NCBI GenBank assembly: GCA_919902475.1
Contig: CAKKRA010000277.1
Location: 1 to 8,694 of the forward strand
Origin: Nitrospiria bacterium
Lineage (GTDB): Bacteria > Nitrospirota > CAKKRA01 > 9FT-COMBO-42-15
Length of the DNA: 8,694 nt
Direction: 5' to 3'
Numbering within the stretch: position 1 is the first letter of the stretch; the number at the start of each line of letters is the position of its first letter. Made by a program: the position numbers and the translations under genes. Below the pieces are notes generated by a model. That model ran no database searches. It was not told the origin of the DNA and saw nothing but the letters and a program-made list of their open reading frames with translations. Of the stretch, positions 5,468 to 8,694 are shown in pieces.

Positions 5468-7009
5468 CTATGACACTTTGACGCTTTTCCACGCCTCTGG
5501 TATCTTCTCAATCACATCCCCTGCAATCAGCCCTGCCTCGCCTTTTTCCTTTGCTGCAATATCTCCAGCAAGGCCGTGCATAAATACACCTGCTATTGCA
5601 GCATTGATTGGCGAAACCTTCTGACATATCAAGCCGGCAATCATTCCAGTTAATACATCGCCTGTGCCGCCTGATGCCATGCCGGGATTTCCTGTATTGT
5701 TTATATATACATTCCCCTCTGGTTCAGCTATTACAGTATTTGCGCCTTTCAAGGCAACTATTATATTATATTGCTGTGATATTTTTCTTGCAATAACTAT
5801 CCTATCCCTGTTTATCTCGTCTGCTGTAATGTTAATCAGCCTTGACAGCTCGCCGGGATGGGGCGTGATTACAATCTGTCCCTTTGCCTTCTTTAATATA
5901 TCAGCATGGCCGGACAAGGCATTTATAGCGTCTGCATCAATAACCATTGGTATCCTGATTTCTCTTATCAATTCCCTTATAAGCTGCGCAGTCTCCCTGT
6001 TCTGTGAAAGGCCTGGTCCAATGGCAACAGCATCTGCCTTTTTAAGAAAATTTAAAATCTTATTTTTTGCAGCAGGGCTTATTGTCTGTTCATTTGTCTG
6101 TGGAAGCGGCAGTGTCATCGCCTCTGTTATCTTTGTTTCAAATATATGGTTAAGCCCTTCAGGCACGCCGAGCGTTACAAGCCCTGTGCCAATCCTCAAT
6201 GCAGATAGGCCTGCCATAACAGCAGCGCCTGTTAACCCGGGAGAGCCTGCAATTATAAATAAATGACCGAAGTCGCCTTTATGCGCATCTGGTCTTCTCT
6301 TTGGAAGAATTTCTGAAGCACTATCCTTTGTAATCAGATGTGTCTTTATGCTGCTTTCATCAACAAGGCTTTTTGGTATGCTTATATCTGCTATTTTCAA
6401 AGAGCCTGAATATTCAGCGCCTGGATATGTAAGATGCCCGATCTTTGGAAGGCAGAAGGTTACAGTCAAATCCGCCTTTACTGCACAGCCTTTAATCTGG
6501 CCGTTGTTTGAATCAATGCCAGAGGGAATATCCACTGCCATCACCGGCTTTTCAGACCTGTTGATTAAATCTATTGCCTTTGCATATATGTCTGATATAT
6601 CCTTTTTCAGTCCTGTGCCAAAAATCGCATCTATTATTATGTCTGCCTTTTTAAGACCTGCCTGAATATTTGATGCGCCTGTATAAACAGGCATTTTCAT
6701 ATTTTTAATTATTTCAAGATTCGTTTTTGAGTCTTTTGAGATATCTTTTGCATTTGATAAAAGATAAACAGAGACATAAGCGCCCTTGTTTGATAAATGT
6801 CTTGCGATTACAAGGCCGTCGCCGCCGTTATTTCCCTTTCCGCATACAACTGCTATATTTTTATCTTTTAGATTGCCATAGCGCTCTTCTATATATCTTA
6901 CACTCTGTACCCCAGCATTCTCCATCAGTATAAGGCCTGGAATACCGAACCTTGTTTGTGCAGCCTTATCCAGTTGTCTCATTTCCTCTGAGGTGGTGAT
7001 TTTCATCAT
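5468..7009 (-). CDS. nnr: Bifunctional NAD(P)H-hydrate epimerase / ADP-dependent NAD(P)H-hydrate dehydratase
   Basis: This 513-residue fused enzyme repairs damaged NADH and NADPH. The N-terminal YjeF_N half (about 1-220) interconverts R- and S-NAD(P)HX and shows GKGNNGGDG (57-65), DAIFGTG (127-133) and VDIPSGID (159-166). The C-terminal ribokinase-like half (about 230-505) dehydrates S-NAD(P)HX using ADP and shows HKGDFGH (243-249), AGSPGLTGAA (254-263), IGPGLS (330-335), TPHPGELSRL (382-391) and GNPGMASGGTGDVLTG (440-455). Length and domain order match the usual bacterial fusion. The ATG overlaps the acpS stop as ATGA; a second ATG follows directly. The stop lies in a small TGTCA/TGACA hairpin (5463-5475) with no U-run. 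Downstream is a 214-bp gap with a palindromic repeat, so expression of the next gene may be partly separate. Confidence 0.95.
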   Translation of the reverse strand: MMKITTSEEMRQLDKAAQTRFGIPGLILMENAGVQSVRYIEERYGNLKDKNIAVVCGKGNNGGDGLVIARHLSNKGAYVSVYLLSNAKDISKDSKTNLEIIKNMKMPVYTGASNIQAGLKKADIIIDAIFGTGLKKDISDIYAKAIDLINRSEKPVMAVDIPSGIDSNNGQIKGCAVKADLTVTFCLPKIGHLTYPGAEYSGSLKIADISIPKSLVDESSIKTHLITKDSASEILPKRRPDAHKGDFGHLFIIAGSPGLTGAAVMAGLSALRIGTGLVTLGVPEGLNHIFETKITEAMTLPLPQTNEQTISPAAKNKILNFLKKADAVAIGPGLSQNRETAQLIRELIREIRIPMVIDADAINALSGHADILKKAKGQIVITPHPGELSRLINITADEINRDRIVIARKISQQYNIIVALKGANTVIAEPEGNVYINNTGNPGMASGGTGDVLTGMIAGLICQKVSPINAAIAGVFMHGLAGDIAAKEKGEAGLIAGDVIEKIPEAWKSVKVS

Positions 7010-7380
7010 ATCAGTACTGCCTGTGCAATTGCGTACTCTGTGTCGTGCGAAAGGCTTATCAATATTTCTTTAACCCCTTGCAGCTCTGTTAAATCCTTTA
7101 CCCTGCCAGAGACAATGGCAACAGGCGAGCCTTTTTCATTGTTTATTATTTCTATATCAGTCCATTTTATTCCGCCGCTCCAGCCTGTTCCTATTGCCTT
7201 TAATATTGCCTCCTTTGCAGCAAGCCTTACTGCAAGATGCTGATATGGATTGCTATGGCGGTATGAATATTCCTGCTCCTTTTTTGTAAAGACCCTGTCA
7301 ACAAAATGTTCATGCCATCTCGTTACAGCGCGCTCAATGCGGCTAATTTTTACCAAATCTATTCCAATGCCGAATATCAT
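7006..7380 (-). CDS. acpS: Holo-[acyl-carrier-protein] synthase
   Basis: AcpS transfers 4'-phosphopantetheine from coenzyme A to a serine of acyl carrier protein, activating fatty acid synthesis. The 124-residue length is normal. MIFGIGIDLVKISRIE contains the metal-binding Asp8, and FTKKEQEY (31-38) and LAAKEAILKAIGTG (53-66), with metal-binding Glu57, are family signatures. SLSHDTEYAIAQAVL (109-123) closes the fold. I chose ATG 7380 because the family normally begins MI-x-GIGID and GGAG lies 10 nt upstream. GTG 7386 in the same frame is a weaker alternative. The 3' end overlaps nnr by 4 bp, a pairing common in Desulfobacterota-like genomes. The gene follows pdxJ after 128 bp of AT-rich repetitive DNA. 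Confidence 0.95.
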   Translation of the reverse strand: MIFGIGIDLVKISRIERAVTRWHEHFVDRVFTKKEQEYSYRHSNPYQHLAVRLAAKEAILKAIGTGWSGGIKWTDIEIINNEKGSPVAIVSGRVKDLTELQGVKEILISLSHDTEYAIAQAVLI

Positions 7381-7390
7381 AGTCACTTTG

Positions 7391-7394
7391 CTCC
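7391..7394 (-). promoter_or_regulatory. Ribosome binding site of acpS
   Basis: GGAG on the minus strand, 10 nt before ATG 7380 and only 4 nt before GTG 7386, which favours the ATG. Confidence 0.5.
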
Positions 7395-7399
7395 ATTGT

Positions 7400-7490
7400 A
7401 AAATGCAAATTGGAGATTTTAAATTGTAAATTTAAATCTGATTTGATTTTCCTTTCATTTTGCATTTTCCAATTTCCAATCTTCAATTAG
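7400..7490. repeat. AT-rich spacer with degenerate inverted repeats between pdxJ and acpS
   Basis: AAAATGCA (7400-7407) is complementary to TGCATTTT (7461-7468), and AAATTGGA (7407-7414) is complementary to TCCAATTT (7468-7475). The order of the two pairs is swapped, so they cannot form one continuous stem. CCAATTTCCAAT (7469-7480) repeats a CCAAT unit. This looks like low-complexity intergenic repeat DNA. I see no convincing promoter or terminator in it. Confidence 0.4.
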
Positions 7491-7508
7491 ACATTCATAA
7501 AATGTTGT

Positions 7509-8222
7509 CTACCTTACCAAGTCCTTCATCTCACTGACAGCGCGCTCCATCCCAACAAGGACTGCCTTTGATACAATGCTGTGGCCTATATTAAATTCCT
7601 CTATCTCTTTTAGCTGTGCAAGCCTATTTACATTCTGATAATTCAGGCCGTGGCCTGCGTTTATCCCAAGCCCAAGCTTATGCGCAATCTTGCAGGTATT
7701 CACAATATTTTCAAACTCTGCATCCTGATCGCTCTGGAGCTTTGCATTTGCATATCTGCCTGTGTGTATCTCAATGAAATCTGTATTTATCTTGTGTGCT
7801 GCCTTTATCTGCTCTATTTCAGGGTCTATGAAGAGGCTCACCTTTATGCCGCCGTCATGGAGAAGGAGGATGATCGCCTTTAAGTGGTCCTTGTTCAATG
7901 CAACCTCAAGCCCGCCTTCTGTTGTAAGCTCCTGCCTCTTTTCAGGCACAATAGTCGCCACATCAGGCTTTATATCCAGAGCAATCTTTACCATATCCTG
8001 TGTTGCAGCCATTTCTAAATTCAGTTTTGTCTTTACAATATCTTTTAATAATCGTAAATCCCGCTCCTGTATATGTCTTCTGTCCTCTCTTAGATGGACA
8101 ATTATTCCGTCCGCTCCTGCGAGCTCTGCCAATACAGCAGCATGGATCGGGTCAGGTTCTATGCCCTTTCGCGCTTCTCTTAAAGTTGCAATATGGTCAA
8201 TATTAACAGCAAGCCTTGCCAA
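7509..8222 (-). CDS. pdxJ: Pyridoxine 5'-phosphate synthase
   Basis: PdxJ condenses 1-deoxy-D-xylulose 5-phosphate with 3-amino-1-hydroxyacetone 1-phosphate to give pyridoxine 5'-phosphate in the DXP-dependent vitamin B6 pathway. The 237-residue TIM barrel has NIDHIATLREAR (7-18), HLREDRRHI (43-51) with catalytic His43, LNLEMA with Glu70, IVPEKR (91-96), EIHTGRYA (151-158), NAGHGLNYQN (188-197) with His191, and EFNIGHSIVS (209-218). All expected active-site residues are present. The start codon is TTG at 8222, chosen because the protein then begins MARLAVNIDH as the family does and AGGAGG lies 8 nt upstream. The gene is separated from the DUF2062-type gene by 124 bp, where a promoter could lie. 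Confidence 0.96.
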   Translation of the reverse strand: MARLAVNIDHIATLREARKGIEPDPIHAAVLAELAGADGIIVHLREDRRHIQERDLRLLKDIVKTKLNLEMAATQDMVKIALDIKPDVATIVPEKRQELTTEGGLEVALNKDHLKAIILLLHDGGIKVSLFIDPEIEQIKAAHKINTDFIEIHTGRYANAKLQSDQDAEFENIVNTCKIAHKLGLGINAGHGLNYQNVNRLAQLKEIEEFNIGHSIVSKAVLVGMERAVSEMKDLVR

Positions 8223-8230
8223 ATTTATTC

Positions 8231-8236
8231 CCTCCT
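8231..8236 (-). promoter_or_regulatory. Strong ribosome binding site of pdxJ
   Basis: A full AGGAGG on the minus strand, 8 nt before TTG 8222. It decides the TTG start and may compensate for the weak initiation codon. Confidence 0.8.
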
Positions 8237-8276
8237 CTTTAGGAAATGAATATTCGTGTTTGAAAATATAATATCA

Positions 8277-8305
8277 AGGATACCAAATATTAGTGATTTA
8301 TACAA
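8277..8305 (-). promoter_or_regulatory. Weak promoter candidate upstream of pdxJ
   Basis: On the minus strand, TTGTAT (8300-8305) and TATCCT (8277-8282) are 17 bp apart in the AT-rich part of the gap, ending about 54 nt before the pdxJ start. The match to a sigma-70 promoter is only partial, and other hexamers in this AT-rich stretch could score similarly. Confidence 0.2.
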
Positions 8306-8324
8306 GGGGATTCAGGGGTTGAAT

Positions 8325-8340
8325 CAGGCAGGCAGGCAGG
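8325..8340. repeat. (CAGG)4 tetranucleotide repeat
   Basis: Four perfect tandem copies of CAGG, 6 bp beyond the stop of the DUF2062-type gene. The adjoining bases 8309-8325 form a small hairpin, GATTCA/TGAATC with a GGGGT loop, without a U-run, so this is a poor terminator. Confidence 0.75.
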
Positions 8341-8346
8341 TGGTTG

Positions 8347-8694
8347 TTAACTGCTTTTCCTTGCAGATGTATGCATCCTTTTAAGTTTCAACTCTCTGTA
8401 TGTACGCACTATCTTTAGCGTCAGATAGTATCCTATCACTCCAAATACAATATTGAGGATGAGATTCCCAAGAAGATACGGCAGGCCGATGCTTTTGGTC
8501 AGTTGAACTATCTTTGAGATTAATATAGACCAGTCATTGGTTAATAACGTTGTTATGTCGATCTCATTGTCGCCGACTGTCTTTAACTCCTTTAACGCCT
8601 TATTCCAGTTGTTTCCAAGGATAAAAGCCCCTATTGCATAGCTTCCAAACCAGACGAATGACGCTATCCATGGATTTCCAACAATAACAAGCCC
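8347..8694 (-). CDS. DUF2062-type membrane protein (C-terminal part, 5' end outside window)
   Basis: The minus-strand frame is open from the right edge for 115 codons to TAA at 8347-8349; the N-terminus is missing. The fragment begins GLVIVGNPWIASFVWFGSYAIGAFILG, a hydrophobic segment whose NP...SYAIG pattern resembles the DUF2062 family. A hydrophilic stretch follows (KALKELKTVGDNEIDITTLL), then a second membrane segment (GLPYLLGNLILNIVFGVIGYYLTLKIV, about residues 69-95) and a basic tail (RELKLKRMHTSARKSS) that is probably cytoplasmic. DUF2062 proteins are small inner-membrane proteins of unknown function, sometimes fused to glycosyltransferases. The assignment rests on half a protein. It is transcribed towards pdxJ, 124 bp away, and may or may not share its transcript. 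Confidence 0.7.
   Translation of the reverse strand, partial: GLVIVGNPWIASFVWFGSYAIGAFILGNNWNKALKELKTVGDNEIDITTLLTNDWSILISKIVQLTKSIGLPYLLGNLILNIVFGVIGYYLTLKIVRTYRELKLKRMHTSARKSS

Noticed and set aside
5463..5475. Terminator at the nnr stop codon
   Set aside because: The TGTCA/TGACA stem is only 5 bp and no U-run follows.
5664..6266. A plus-strand 200-codon open frame
   Set aside because: It lies opposite conserved nnr motifs, and its hydrophobic, low-complexity translation is typical of an antisense shadow.
1..8694. CRISPR array, tRNA, rRNA, transposase or phage genes
   Set aside because: No regularly spaced direct repeats, no tRNA-like folds or rRNA signatures, and no such protein motifs were seen on either strand.

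Overview
The window is a compact stretch of ordinary bacterial chromosome in which every credible gene lies on the minus strand, so transcription runs from position 8694 towards 1. Base composition looks moderately AT-rich (by eye, not computed), and ATA, AGA and AGG codons are common. The order pdxJ, acpS, nnr, CBS-domain gene, tsaE, type 4 uracil-DNA glycosylase resembles housekeeping clusters of Desulfobacterota (Geobacter-like bacteria) and Nitrospirota. I infer an uncultured member of one of these groups with low confidence.

Layout in transcription order: (1) the 3' end of a DUF2062-type membrane protein gene (8347-8694, 5' end missing); (2) a 124-bp gap, then pdxJ (vitamin B6); (3) a 128-bp AT-rich gap, then acpS, overlapping by 4 bp a fused NAD(P)HX epimerase/dehydratase gene (nnr); (4) a 214-bp gap holding a two-hairpin palindromic repeat, then a two-CBS-domain protein; (5) a tight run of tsaE (tRNA t6A), type 4 uracil-DNA glycosylase, a class III adenylate cyclase-like protein, a HIT-family nucleotide hydrolase/transferase, and the first 363 codons of mutS, which runs off the left edge. 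Gaps within this last run are 21 bp or less, or overlaps, so it is probably one operon.

Functionally the window combines cofactor synthesis and repair (PLP, phosphopantetheine transfer to ACP, NADHX repair), tRNA modification, DNA repair (uracil excision and mismatch recognition) and a nucleotide-handling pair (cyclase plus HIT protein) between the two repair genes.

The most unusual features are mobile-looking palindromes that have entered genes. An 84-bp palindromic element (731-814) sits in frame inside mutS and is translated as two near-identical octapeptides in the mismatch-recognition domain. A second, unrelated repeat family is represented by a full two-arm copy (5341-5420) and by what looks like an internally deleted 18-bp relic (4777-4794) that supplies the tsaE start codon. 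The cyclase is the least familiar protein: it has an N-terminal region of about 370 residues that I do not recognise and an apparent insertion within its catalytic core. I see no rRNA, tRNA, CRISPR array, transposase or phage gene.
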